Source: an uncultured Spirochaetales bacterium (GTDB taxonomy: Bacteria; Spirochaetota; Spirochaetia; Sphaerochaetales; Sphaerochaetaceae). From it: a DNA stretch of 64,000 nucleotides. The DNA lies in assembly GCA_934271365.1 (NCBI GenBank), contig CAKQRI010000003.1, positions 1 through 64,000 of the forward strand, read 5' to 3'. A program made the translations under genes and the position numbers. Each line of letters opens with the position of its first letter. Within the stretch, counting starts at the first letter, position 1. The notes under the pieces were generated by a model. It was given only the letters and a program-made list of their open reading frames with translations, had not been told where the DNA came from and made no database searches. Shown here piece after piece: positions 35,365 to 43,621 of the stretch.

Positions 35365-36642
35365 ATGGATAAAATATATATAGAAGATACTAATGAACTT
35401 ATTGATTTCATAAAGAAAAGTCCTAGTCCATTCCATGTTATTGCGAATGCAAGAAAATTGCTACTTGACTTAGGTTTCTCAGAGTTAAAGGAAAATAAAC
35501 CATTTTCCATTGAAAAAGGAAAATCTTATTTTATCACTAGAAATAATAGTGCCATTATAGCATTCAGAATTCCTAAATCATTCGATGGGTTTCATATTGT
35601 ATCTGCTCATACAGATAGCCCATGCTTTAAAATAAAAGCCAATCCTGAAATAAGAATAGAAAAGAGCTGCATCAAGCTCAACACAGAAGGTTATGGAGGA
35701 ATGCTCCTTTCCCCATGGTTTGACAGACCTCTCTCAATTGCAGGCCGTGTATTCATAAATAAAGGTGATTCGATTGAAGAGAAGCTAGTAGATTTTGGTG
35801 ATGATATGGTCTCTATCGTGAATCTGGCAATCCATCAGAACAGAGATACCAATAATGGTTACAAATACTCAATGCAGAAGGAATTTCTTCCCATATGGGC
35901 TGACTCAGATTGTACAATATCTTTCATAGATAGGATAGGAGAGCATGCATCATGCGCCCCAGAAGATATTCTTGACTATGATTTATTCCTATACAATAAA
36001 ACAGAACCAGTGCTCTGGGGCGTAGATAAGGCATTCTTTTCATCTCCGAAAATAGATGATCTGCAATGCGCATACTCAGCATTATCATCAATTTTGAAAT
36101 CCACCCCAGGAAACAAGATCTCAATGATAAGTCTTTTTGATAATGAAGAAACAGGTAGTGGCACAAAACAAGGCGCACTATCTGATTTTCTATCAAATAC
36201 AATCAGCAGAATATGCATATCTCTGAAAATGAACGACGAAGATAAGGCCATAATGATAGCCAACAGCAGAATGATCAGTGCGGATAATGGACATGCAATG
36301 CATCCTAATTATCCTGAGAAATGTGATATCACAAATAAACCCAAAATGAATGGTGGAATTCTGCTTAAGTACTCCGCAAATCAGAAATACACAACAGACG
36401 GAGAGAGTGGTTCTTATCTTAAAAAGATCATGATTGCCAATGATATTCCTTTCCAGATATTCCTGAATAATTCTGATGTTCCTGGAGGCTCTACATTAGG
36501 GAACCTGTCATCTCAGAAAGTTTCAATGAAAACAGCTGATATTGGAGTCGCACAACTTGCTATGCATTCCTGTTACGAGACTGCTGGAACAAAGGATACG
36601 ACAGCATTAAAAAAGCTTTTCAATACATTTTTTAGTAAATAG
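35365..36642 (+). CDS. M18 family aminopeptidase
   Basis: A 425-residue cocatalytic zinc aminopeptidase. Metal and catalytic blocks are in order: SAHTDSPCFK, FDNEETGSGTKQGA (general base glutamate), and DNGHAMHPNYPEK. It cleaves N-terminal, usually acidic or neutral, residues; the bacterial homologue is often called ApeB. The start codon has no ribosome-binding site and sits six bases after TATAAT. Confidence 0.93.
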   Translation: MDKIYIEDTNELIDFIKKSPSPFHVIANARKLLLDLGFSELKENKPFSIEKGKSYFITRNNSAIIAFRIPKSFDGFHIVSAHTDSPCFKIKANPEIRIEKSCIKLNTEGYGGMLLSPWFDRPLSIAGRVFINKGDSIEEKLVDFGDDMVSIVNLAIHQNRDTNNGYKYSMQKEFLPIWADSDCTISFIDRIGEHASCAPEDILDYDLFLYNKTEPVLWGVDKAFFSSPKIDDLQCAYSALSSILKSTPGNKISMISLFDNEETGSGTKQGALSDFLSNTISRICISLKMNDEDKAIMIANSRMISADNGHAMHPNYPEKCDITNKPKMNGGILLKYSANQKYTTDGESGSYLKKIMIANDIPFQIFLNNSDVPGGSTLGNLSSQKVSMKTADIGVAQLAMHSCYETAGTKDTTALKKLFNTFFSK

Positions 36643-36728
36643 TATAATCAAAACAATATTATAAATATATCATTATTATATAAGTATTGTTATTATTGAA
36701 GAAAGAACAAAAAAGAAAAGAAAATATG

Positions 36729-36757
36729 TTGACATATTTTTGATATTTAGGCATAGT
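36729..36757 (+). promoter_or_regulatory. Promoter of the tRNA-His/Arg/Lys/Leu cluster
   Basis: TTGACA (36729-36734), a 17-base spacer, then CATAGT (36752-36757). A second TTGACA at 36768-36773 is too close to the first tRNA to serve. The leader to tRNA-His is about 29 bases. Confidence 0.55.
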
Positions 36758-36792
36758 TAATGCGTTATTGACATTATGTGCTTTTAACTTAT

Positions 36793-36865
36793 GGTGGAAG
36801 TAGTTCAGCGGTAGAGCGGCAGATTGTGGATCTGCTTGTCGAGGGTTCGATCCCCTTCTTCCACC
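36793..36865 (+). tRNA. tRNA-His (anticodon GTG)
   Basis: The acceptor GTGGAAG pairs with CTTCCAC, the anticodon stem GCAGA/TCTGC encloses TTGTGGA, and the T arm is GAGGG-TTCGATC-CCCTT. The identity pair G-1 (36793) and C73 (36865) is encoded. No CCA is encoded. Confidence 0.96.
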
Positions 36866-36872
36866 CTTTTTT

Positions 36873-36946
36873 GTGCCCTTAGCTCAATTGGATAGAGCGT
36901 CGGACTTCGAATCCGCAGGTTGCAAGTTCGAGTCTTGTAGGGCACA
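36873..36946 (+). tRNA. tRNA-Arg (anticodon TCG)
   Basis: The acceptor GTGCCCT pairs with AGGGCAC, with discriminator A. The anticodon loop is CTTCGAA in the stem TCGGA/TCCGC, which has one mismatch at its top pair (27-43, T and C). It is only seven bases after tRNA-His. No CCA is encoded. Confidence 0.95.
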
Positions 36947-36955
36947 TAGTAGAAT

Positions 36956-37028
36956 GGGCCGCTAGCTCAGCTGGTAGAGCAACAGACTCTTAATCTGTGG
37001 GTCAAAGGTTCGAAGCCTTTGCGGCTCA
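36956..37028 (+). tRNA. tRNA-Lys (anticodon CTT)
   Basis: The acceptor GGGCCGC pairs with GCGGCTC (one G-U), the anticodon stem ACAGA/TCTGT encloses CTCTTAA, and the T arm is AAAGG-TTCGAAG-CCTTT. The discriminator is A. No CCA is encoded. Confidence 0.96.
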
Positions 37029-37040
37029 TATCCATTCTTT

Positions 37041-37120
37041 GCGAGAGTGGTGAAATTGGTATACACGCTAGTCTTAGGAACTAGTACCTCGGTGTGCGGG
37101 TTCGAGTCCCGCCTCTCGCA
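37041..37120 (+). tRNA. tRNA-Leu (anticodon TAG)
   Basis: An 80-base class II tRNA. The acceptor GCGAGAG pairs with CTCTCGC, the anticodon stem CTAGT/ACTAG encloses CTTAGGA, and a short variable arm (ACCTCGGTGT) precedes the T arm GCGGG-TTCGAGT-CCCGC. The discriminator is A. No CCA is encoded. Confidence 0.95.
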
Positions 37121-37136
37121 AAAATCTTTCCTACTT

Positions 37137-39338
37137 TTAATGCGTCTTTCTATGAATGCTTGTCCATTTGTTATCATCATATAATTTTTTTTCTGATTTA
37201 TTATATCCGTTCCTTATTAAAGCTGTGACATTGCGCCATTTAACTGTCTTATTAGCAAATTCTGCAATAAAATCATCTACTGCAATCCCACATGAATTGT
37301 AACTGTTGACAAACCAGTTCTTAAGATTTGCTTCAGAGAATCTACGCTCTTCTACATTATTGATGAATTCAATATCTGATTCAGGAAAGAACTTATTGAT
37401 AAAAGCTATCAGTTCTGTTTGTCCCCAAGAAGCCAGAGAGCTATTATATATGCCCTGCTCTGCTTTTATCAGCATTGATCTTATTTCTTCTGACTCAGAA
37501 AAGTCAGAAAGCCTGCTAGCCAGCGATGGAATTGCTTCAATAAAGGCAAGCTGCCCTTTTGGCTCAAGCCATTTCATGATCTCTTTTGCAAAAGGACCTG
37601 ATTCGCTAAGCCTCGAAAAGCAGTTTCTTCCTGATATCACTCTGAATTTCAACCCGTTTTCCAGTTTATCAAATACTTCATACTGCGAACATTTATATAG
37701 TACAGGCTTTGATAGATCATCTATTTCAGATGCAAAATGATCTATTACCTCTTTCTGTTCATCGGTGGAAACCTGAGCAACAGCAAGACCTTCTGGATTC
37801 ATCTTCATTAGAGGCCATAGCATAAGACCATGGGATGCATTCAATACAAGAATATTGCTGAATCGCTCCACATCAATTTCCTCATAAAGCTTATTCACAG
37901 AACTCAATAGAACTGAAGACTTTCCTGAAAGTGCCCGTTCTATCCATTTGGATCTTATTTTATCATCTGGTGAAAAAGTGAGTATTTCTCTATAAGAATC
38001 ATCACTGACTGCTTCAAGCTGAGCTTCTCTTCGCATCAGAACCTCATCTTTAATCTCCTTTTCATATCCCATTGAAGTTGGTCGATAATAGACCTTCCCC
38101 TGCAATCCTGTAGGAAGATATTGCTGAGCAACCCAGTGATCCCTATAACTATGAGGATAAAGATACCCTTCCCCATGTCCAAATCCCTCTTTATCACGGC
38201 TAGAATCCTTTAAATGATTTGGAACTTCTCCATCCTTTTCCTTTTCTACATCAGCAAGCGCATCAAAAAAACCTATTGCACTGTTGCTTTTAGGACATGT
38301 AGCAAGGTACAAAGCAGAGTGGGCAAGATGAAAACGCCCCTCAGGTAGCCCTATTCTATCAAATGCTGCAGCATCTGATTCTACAATCCCTACAGCATTA
38401 GGATCAGCAAGTCCGACATCTTCTGCGGCAGATATAAGCATGCGTCGGAAAATAAACCGAGGATCTTCACCTGCACTTATCATTTTTGCAAGCCAATATA
38501 AAGATGCATCAGGATCTGACCCTCTCAATGATTTTATGAAGGTAGATATTACATCAAAATGATAATCTCCTTCTTTATCATATAGTACGGCCTTCTTCTG
38601 GATAGATTCCTCAGCAGCTTCTTTTGAGACATATATAACATCTCCTTCTTTAGGAGGAAAAACATCAGGCGTGGTCTCTACTGCAAGTTCAAGTGCATTC
38701 AAAAGAGTCCGGGCATCTCCTGATGCCACATCAACCAAATGTTCAAGTGCACCATTCTCAAACTCAACTCTATATCTGCCATAGCCCCTATCTTTGTCAT
38801 TAATGGCCTGCATGGCAATATCGTGGAGGTTCTTATCAGACAGACTCTTCAGCTGGAATATCCTAGACCTTGAGACAAGCGCTGCATTCACTTCAAAAAA
38901 AGGATTCTCCGTTGTTGCTCCTATTAGTATAAGAGTACCATTCTCTACCCAAGGAAGAAGAGCATCCTGCTGACTCTTGTTCCATCTGTGAACCTCATCG
39001 ACGAACAATATCGTCTTCATTCCATAATGGTCACGGCGCTCCTTTGCGGCAGAGATCTCATCTCTTAGCTCTTTTACACCTGATAGAACAGCATTGAGTG
39101 TAGAGAAATGACTTTTGGTTGTGTTAGCTATCACCATTGCAAGTGTTGTCTTTCCAGTCCCAGGAGGCCCATATAAGATGACAGATGAAAGCTGATCGGC
39201 TTGAATCGCACGTCTTAGAAGACGACCTTTTCCAAGAATATGGTCCTGTCCTATGTACTCATCAAGATTTCTTGGCCTCATGCGAAAAGCCAGAGGCTCA
39301 TTCTCATTCTTTGCAGAAGAAAATAAATCAGACATCAT
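37137..39338 (-). CDS. rarA: RarA/MgsA AAA+ ATPase fused to an extra C-terminal domain
   Basis: A 733-residue protein. Residues 1 to about 440 are a standard RarA (replication-associated recombination) ATPase: Walker A GPPGTGKT at 57-64, Walker B TILFVDEVHRW, sensor GATTENPFFEVN, and the tetramerisation region ending YLPTGLQGKVYY. Family members normally stop there. The remaining part, about 470-733, has no obvious motif but alternates strands and helices (ILVLNASHGLMLWPL, then LEPKGQLAFIEAIPSLA), reminiscent of a degenerate Rossmann/methyltransferase fold. It overlaps the upstream lipoprotein gene by 4 bases. The fused domain call is inference. Confidence 0.9.
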   Translation of the reverse strand: MMSDLFSSAKNENEPLAFRMRPRNLDEYIGQDHILGKGRLLRRAIQADQLSSVILYGPPGTGKTTLAMVIANTTKSHFSTLNAVLSGVKELRDEISAAKERRDHYGMKTILFVDEVHRWNKSQQDALLPWVENGTLILIGATTENPFFEVNAALVSRSRIFQLKSLSDKNLHDIAMQAINDKDRGYGRYRVEFENGALEHLVDVASGDARTLLNALELAVETTPDVFPPKEGDVIYVSKEAAEESIQKKAVLYDKEGDYHFDVISTFIKSLRGSDPDASLYWLAKMISAGEDPRFIFRRMLISAAEDVGLADPNAVGIVESDAAAFDRIGLPEGRFHLAHSALYLATCPKSNSAIGFFDALADVEKEKDGEVPNHLKDSSRDKEGFGHGEGYLYPHSYRDHWVAQQYLPTGLQGKVYYRPTSMGYEKEIKDEVLMRREAQLEAVSDDSYREILTFSPDDKIRSKWIERALSGKSSVLLSSVNKLYEEIDVERFSNILVLNASHGLMLWPLMKMNPEGLAVAQVSTDEQKEVIDHFASEIDDLSKPVLYKCSQYEVFDKLENGLKFRVISGRNCFSRLSESGPFAKEIMKWLEPKGQLAFIEAIPSLASRLSDFSESEEIRSMLIKAEQGIYNSSLASWGQTELIAFINKFFPESDIEFINNVEERRFSEANLKNWFVNSYNSCGIAVDDFIAEFANKTVKWRNVTALIRNGYNKSEKKLYDDNKWTSIHRKTH

Positions 39339-40033
39339 TCCTCCCAGAAAATACTGTATACTGACACACCAGAAGAATCGACCCTCTGATTCTTTATCTC
39401 CTTCTCGAATTCTGCAAGTCTGGCAAAATAGGAATCGGTATAAAACAATGCCAACGCATGAACATCCACAGGCGATGGCGAAGGAAGGCTTAAAGAATAC
39501 CCCACAGAAGAGAGTCGCTCATATGCTTTTTTTATGGAATTGAACGCTTCGTAGGATGGAACAAAAGCATCAGATAAAGCTTTTGATTGATGAAGCACAT
39601 CTCCTAGATAAGAGGCAAAAACATCACGTTTTCTGCTTCTTATTACATCAACAAGTGCTGTATCTGAAGTTACAAGAGAAGGCGAAATCGATTTGATTTC
39701 TTCGAAAGCATCCATGAACATTGAATCAAGGTTTTCATTTGTTTCATCAAGTACAATCTCAATAGCTTGGATATATTCTGTCATAATTGACTTATAAAGA
39801 GGAAAATAACTACTGTAGATAGTATAGGAATCTGGAAGAAAGGCCTTTATTGCATCTGTATTTATAGCACTATTCTCTGAAGCATCTGTAATATCACAAG
39901 AAAGCATAAAAACAGCACTCTCAGCTCTTTCTGAAAAATCAGGGCTTTCTTCTTTTTTTTCTGATATCTTAACAGAACTGCAGCATATCAAGAGAATAAT
40001 GCAGATAACTGAACAAAAAAAATACCTTAACAC
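39335..40033 (-). CDS. Putative lipoprotein, unknown function
   Basis: A 232-residue protein starting at GTG (40033). It has a signal sequence with the lipobox-like ILLICCSS (cysteines near residues 17-18), then a mostly helical, acidic region. No family is recognised. Its stop overlaps the rarA start (ATGA), so the two are co-translated, but a functional link is not implied. A small palindrome GAAGTT-TAT-AACTTC lies just upstream of the start. Confidence 0.65.
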   Translation of the reverse strand: MLRYFFCSVICIILLICCSSVKISEKKEESPDFSERAESAVFMLSCDITDASENSAINTDAIKAFLPDSYTIYSSYFPLYKSIMTEYIQAIEIVLDETNENLDSMFMDAFEEIKSISPSLVTSDTALVDVIRSRKRDVFASYLGDVLHQSKALSDAFVPSYEAFNSIKKAYERLSSVGYSLSLPSPSPVDVHALALFYTDSYFARLAEFEKEIKNQRVDSSGVSVYSIFWEE

Positions 40034-40081
40034 ATCAGAAGTTTATAACTTCAGAGGCATTAAGGCAATCAGACTTTAATT

Positions 40082-40471
40082 TCAGAGATTTTTCACCCAA
40101 AGTCCATGAATATTGCAATAAGCATATATATGGCGGATTTTTCGATGATGATTGCAGAATGAAACCTTTGGCTCAACCCCAGGGGTCAGATACTTAATAT
40201 GCATATTTCCATCGATATTCTCAGCTGCAATCCATTCAATATAGTGTTTTTCAATCATCGGGTGAATAGATGAACCGACCTGAATATCAAGCCGTCCATC
40301 AACCTCAGTGATTTCTGGTATATGCTTCTCTGTAGATGCTTCTACAGATGCGGGAACAAGCTCATCCATTTCTTTCCCACAGCATCTGATATTATTAATA
40401 TCACCTTCCATAAGGTAAATAACATTGCCACAACTTGGACATCTGAAAAACTTCACACTCATAGCATCCAA
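40082..40471 (-). CDS. dfx: Desulfoferrodoxin (superoxide reductase)
   Basis: A 129-residue two-domain enzyme. The N-terminal desulforedoxin-type iron site has C11, C14, C30 and C31. The catalytic Fe(His)4Cys site is H50, H70, H76, C119 and H122, with the conserved E48-K49. It reduces superoxide to peroxide without making oxygen, typical of anaerobes; the Bcp peroxiredoxin elsewhere in the window could remove the peroxide. The ATG at 40471 is six bases after AAGGAG; an ATG three codons later is the alternative. Confidence 0.95.
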   Translation of the reverse strand: MDAMSVKFFRCPSCGNVIYLMEGDINNIRCCGKEMDELVPASVEASTEKHIPEITEVDGRLDIQVGSSIHPMIEKHYIEWIAAENIDGNMHIKYLTPGVEPKVSFCNHHRKIRHIYAYCNIHGLWVKNL

Positions 40472-40518
40472 TTCTCCTTTTCCAAAGAATAATAGATATA
40501 GGATAAAGCGTCAAAATA

Positions 40519-41436
40519 CTATAATACCATAACAAGAACCGGTATTATGATCAGGGACATTATGAGAGAGATGGTATTCACAAATGCACTCAATGCAGTA
40601 TCTCCTCCAAGCAGAGCTGTATTAGCAGCAGAAGCACTGCCAATCGGAGCCCATATGATTATCATACCAGCAATGCGTGCATCCTCAGGAAGAAAACTGA
40701 AACGGGAGATTATAAGCATAAGAGTAGCTGCAACTGAAAAACGGATTAATAGCATAGCTGCTGTCATCTTCAGATAGCGCTTATCAAAATGGATTTCAAG
40801 CATTGCACCTATCATGAACATTGCAACTGGACCATTTGCCTTACCAATTTCAGAGCATATGGAAAAAAAAGCCGCAGGAAGCTGAATCTTAAGCATCGAG
40901 AAAATAAGCATTATCATATAGCAATCAAAAGCTGGCGCTGAGAATAGCCTTTTCATTATATATGAGACACCATAACCTGATTGCCCTTCTTTTCTACCAG
41001 AAAGCATTTCTGCAAATGGACAGTTAAGACCTAATAGCATAATAGAGTTGCCTGCATCAAAAATTGATGTAGATATTATTCCGATAGGTCCAAAGAATGA
41101 CGAGACAAAAGGCAAAGCAAAATTTCCTATGTTATAGGAATTACCAGATACCATATAGTAAATTTTGTCTTTTCGCTCTCGTTTTAAACTGACCACAAAA
41201 CCTATAAGAAGTATGAGCAGGTTTCCTAGAATACCAAAAAGAAAGAGAACAAGAATTGAATAATCCATTTTAAAGGAGGCAAAGCTTGCCATTATCGTAG
41301 CCGGCAACAACAGTTTAATGCTTAGCACAGCCAACTGAACACCGAATTCTTTTTTTATAAGGCCGAATTGCCTGAATAAATATCCTGCTACGATAAGAAG
41401 CAGAAATGATAATGCTTTTGTAATGATTGCTCCCAT
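40519..41436 (-). CDS. AEC (auxin efflux carrier) family transporter
   Basis: A 305-residue membrane protein with eight to ten predicted spans. The family segments are FLLLIVAGYLFRQFGLI near the start, GNSYNIGNFALPFVSSFFGPIG in the middle, and IIIWAPIGSASAANTALLGGD near the end. Bacterial members move small acids such as malate. The substrate cannot be told. GAGGCGG precedes the ATG. The flanking genes give no clue to function. Confidence 0.88.
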   Translation of the reverse strand: MGAIITKALSFLLLIVAGYLFRQFGLIKKEFGVQLAVLSIKLLLPATIMASFASFKMDYSILVLFLFGILGNLLILLIGFVVSLKRERKDKIYYMVSGNSYNIGNFALPFVSSFFGPIGIISTSIFDAGNSIMLLGLNCPFAEMLSGRKEGQSGYGVSYIMKRLFSAPAFDCYMIMLIFSMLKIQLPAAFFSICSEIGKANGPVAMFMIGAMLEIHFDKRYLKMTAAMLLIRFSVAATLMLIISRFSFLPEDARIAGMIIIWAPIGSASAANTALLGGDTALSAFVNTISLIMSLIIIPVLVMVL

Positions 41437-41481
41437 ATTGCCCGCCTCAATACAGAGACATTCTATAAAGCCTATGCCATA

Positions 41482-42237
41482 TTATGCAACTGCCGAACGA
41501 AGTTCTTCAAATATCTGTTTTTTCCTATTTCGAATTGTTACAGGAGACACATCAAGTTCGGCAGACAGCTCCTTTATGCTTTTCTTTTCATATCCATAAA
41601 TTCCAAAAAGCGAGCATATAAGATATCTGTTTTCGCTTTGCATATTGCCTTTTATGATTTTTTCAATATCATCTATCATCAATTTTTCCTCAAATTGAAC
41701 AGCATCTGAAGGAACTTCAGGAACGTACCTTTCTGTGCCGCTATCATTAAAATCGTAATCAAGGGAACATATAAACTGCATTTCTCTTATTTCAGTAATC
41801 ACTTTCAGCTCTTTTTCTGAAAATCCAGTTTTTTCCATAAGTTCCTCGTCTGAGGGAGAAAGAATGCCTTCCATAGCATAAAAAGCAAGAGCCTTATTCA
41901 GTTTTTTCACCATCTCAGTCTTTCCCTTGGGCTGCTTTATCAAACGGTAGTTCTCATTAATATAGTTTCTTACAGCAACTTTCATTGCATATTCTGCATA
42001 CCTTAAAAAGCTTCCTCTTCCTGATTCAAAGCTATCTAGACATTTAATAACAGCAATCCTCGACTCCTGTACGAAATCATCATAAAAACTCTCTCCATCG
42101 GCAAGTCTACCGCTATAGTACGAAGCTGTTTTCTGAGCTATTGGCTCCATAGCTTTTACCAATAAATTCAAAGAGCTTCTATTACCAGCTTTTGCCCCTC
42201 CAATAAGATTATCTATTGTTTCTGATGAAAAAAACAT
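41482..42237 (-). CDS. Alternative RNA polymerase sigma-70 family factor
   Basis: A 251-residue sigma factor with no region 1. Region 2 is about residues 35-100 (DDFVQESRIAVIKCLDSFES, then FLRYAEYAMKVAVRNYI), region 3 about 120-150 (LSPSDEELMEKTGFSEKELKVI) and region 4 about 205-250 (KSIKELSAELDVSPVTIRNRKKQ). It belongs to no named class I can identify with certainty. The ATG and its AGGAG lie in a perfect hairpin at 42235-42264 followed by T7, so expression is probably controlled at initiation or by termination. A secreted repeat protein is the upstream gene. Confidence 0.85.
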   Translation of the reverse strand: MFFSSETIDNLIGGAKAGNRSSLNLLVKAMEPIAQKTASYYSGRLADGESFYDDFVQESRIAVIKCLDSFESGRGSFLRYAEYAMKVAVRNYINENYRLIKQPKGKTEMVKKLNKALAFYAMEGILSPSDEELMEKTGFSEKELKVITEIREMQFICSLDYDFNDSGTERYVPEVPSDAVQFEEKLMIDDIEKIIKGNMQSENRYLICSLFGIYGYEKKSIKELSAELDVSPVTIRNRKKQIFEELRSAVA

Positions 42238-42264
42238 GGCTTTATCTCCTATGACAAAGCCATG
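42228..42264 (-). promoter_or_regulatory. Start-codon hairpin with U7 (terminator-like) of the sigma-factor gene
   Basis: In the minus-strand RNA CAUGGCUUU pairs perfectly with AAAGCCAUG (9 bp) around a 12-base loop. The loop holds the Shine-Dalgarno AGGAG and the 3' arm ends in the AUG start codon of the sigma gene. Seven U follow directly. Thus it can block translation, and has intrinsic-terminator form for upstream transcripts. Confidence 0.75.
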
Positions 42265-42272
42265 CTACTCTA

Positions 42273-42294
42273 ATTATCGGACAAAGAATGTCCG
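42273..42294 (-). promoter_or_regulatory. Candidate sigma-gene promoter with operator-like palindrome
   Basis: On the minus strand GATAAT (42278-42273) is a -10 candidate whose start point would fall at about 42265-42266, at the foot of the start-codon hairpin. The palindrome CGGACA-N5-TGTCCG (42278-42294) fills the 17-base spacer. The -35 position is only A/T (ATAATA). Confidence 0.4.
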
Positions 42295-42297
42295 TTA

Positions 42298-43425
42298 TTA
42301 TTGAACATTTACAGAAAACTCAGATGTCCAGCTATCGCCTTCCGAATCTATTGCTTTAAGCCCTATTGTATAGCTTCCCCTCTCCTTTGCTACAAAGGTG
42401 AATCCCCGAAAACCCAAAGAAGCTCCAGCTCTGAACATAGGAATAAATGAATGATTTTTAAGGATAATAAGATTATCATCGTCAGAATACAATTCGACAT
42501 CAATGGCATTCAGATTCTCATTTCCGCCATTTCTCAAAGAAAAAGACAGCTCAATCTGTGTGTTAATTGGAACTGAATCTTCTGAGTAATATAGCGTATG
42601 AATGCCTTCAAATCCAACATCTTTCCATAAAGCATAGAAAGCTGTTCCATTTCCCTCCACTTTGTATTCTGTATCATCAGGTGCCAGATAACTGCCACTA
42701 TCATCTACCCATCCAGCAAATATAGCACTACCATCAGATGCCAAAGCCGGAACTTCAACAATCTGGCCATCTTCAACCTCAGCTGTCATCTGTTCAAGTC
42801 CAGTTCTCGAATCAGAAAATGAAACTCCGCTTCCGAATATAGCATACAGTGTCTGATCCGTCAGAGGCATTGCTATAATACTGCCGTCCTCATACGTAAC
42901 AGCATCATCACTTACGCCCCATCCAAGGAATACACCATCAGAGTCTGAAGTCAGGGAAGGAAGAGTTACATCGCTTCCAGGTTCCTGACAGATTGTTTTA
43001 GACCATGCTATGTGTCTTCCATTTTGGCTTGATAAATATGTTAATTTAAGCACTGGACTATAAAAACGGCTATTCTTATAAAGCCATTTGATACTATCAG
43101 CATCACTTCCTGCTGCAATAATCGAAGATAGGAGCTCATCACTTTGTGATTTTGTTATATCATATGAAGATAAACTTCTAAGTTTTAAATAGGCAGCATT
43201 AGCTTTTTCGGTATTTCTTGCAGCCATAGCCTTCTCTAGGCTTTTTGTTGCCTTCTTTGTCTCCTTCTCTATTTCTTTCTTCATTGAATCATAATAGCCA
43301 ATAGCTTTTTCGGGATTGGATAAAGAATCAGAAAATGAACGATAAAGTGATAAAGCATCTGCTGCAAACAATGAACATGAAACAATTAACAGTGCTGTGA
43401 TAATTGCAATAATTCTCTTTTTCAT
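42298..43425 (-). CDS. Secreted protein with InlB B-repeat-like (Listeria-Bacteroides) repeats
   Basis: A 375-residue exported protein. A signal peptide (residues 1-21) is followed by a helical Lys/Glu/Ala-rich region (about 25-110). Two B-repeat-like units then occur, with the marks FLGWGVSDD...LYAIF (about 165-195) and FAGWVDDSG...FYALW (about 235-270). The C-terminal 100 residues resemble a beta-sandwich (Ig/CARDB-like) domain. It is probably a surface or periplasmic binding protein. It is the gene directly upstream of the sigma factor on the same strand, with 60 bases between. Confidence 0.75.
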   Translation of the reverse strand: MKKRIIAIITALLIVSCSLFAADALSLYRSFSDSLSNPEKAIGYYDSMKKEIEKETKKATKSLEKAMAARNTEKANAAYLKLRSLSSYDITKSQSDELLSSIIAAGSDADSIKWLYKNSRFYSPVLKLTYLSSQNGRHIAWSKTICQEPGSDVTLPSLTSDSDGVFLGWGVSDDAVTYEDGSIIAMPLTDQTLYAIFGSGVSFSDSRTGLEQMTAEVEDGQIVEVPALASDGSAIFAGWVDDSGSYLAPDDTEYKVEGNGTAFYALWKDVGFEGIHTLYYSEDSVPINTQIELSFSLRNGGNENLNAIDVELYSDDDNLIILKNHSFIPMFRAGASLGFRGFTFVAKERGSYTIGLKAIDSEGDSWTSEFSVNVQ

Positions 43426-43621
43426 AACTAATCTCCTTATCCTGCATAGTAACCATGCAATTTGTTGATTAAGAAAAGAAAATGTGAAGTTTATTTGTCA
43501 TTATGATGAATCATTCAGATTACTCTTAGCTGATGCACCTATGTACAAAAAAAGTGGAAATGATTATATTTAGACAGTTAATAGTAACAATAAACAGAAT
43601 TAATTATAAAGGAAGGTCATT

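Noticed and set aside
36643..36728. AT-rich imperfect stem after the M18 gene
   Set aside because: Long A/T pairings are expected by chance at this composition; the stem has bulges and lacks a clear T-tract, so no terminator was called.
36962..37180. 72-residue open frame across tRNA-Lys and tRNA-Leu on the minus strand
   Set aside because: It covers two tRNA genes and the 3' end of rarA; the translation is just the complement of tRNA sequence.
42278..42294. CGGACA-N5-TGTCCG as a terminator of the secreted-protein gene
   Set aside because: It is not followed by T residues; ATAATTAG comes next. It fits an operator better, and the U7 hairpin further on is the better terminator.
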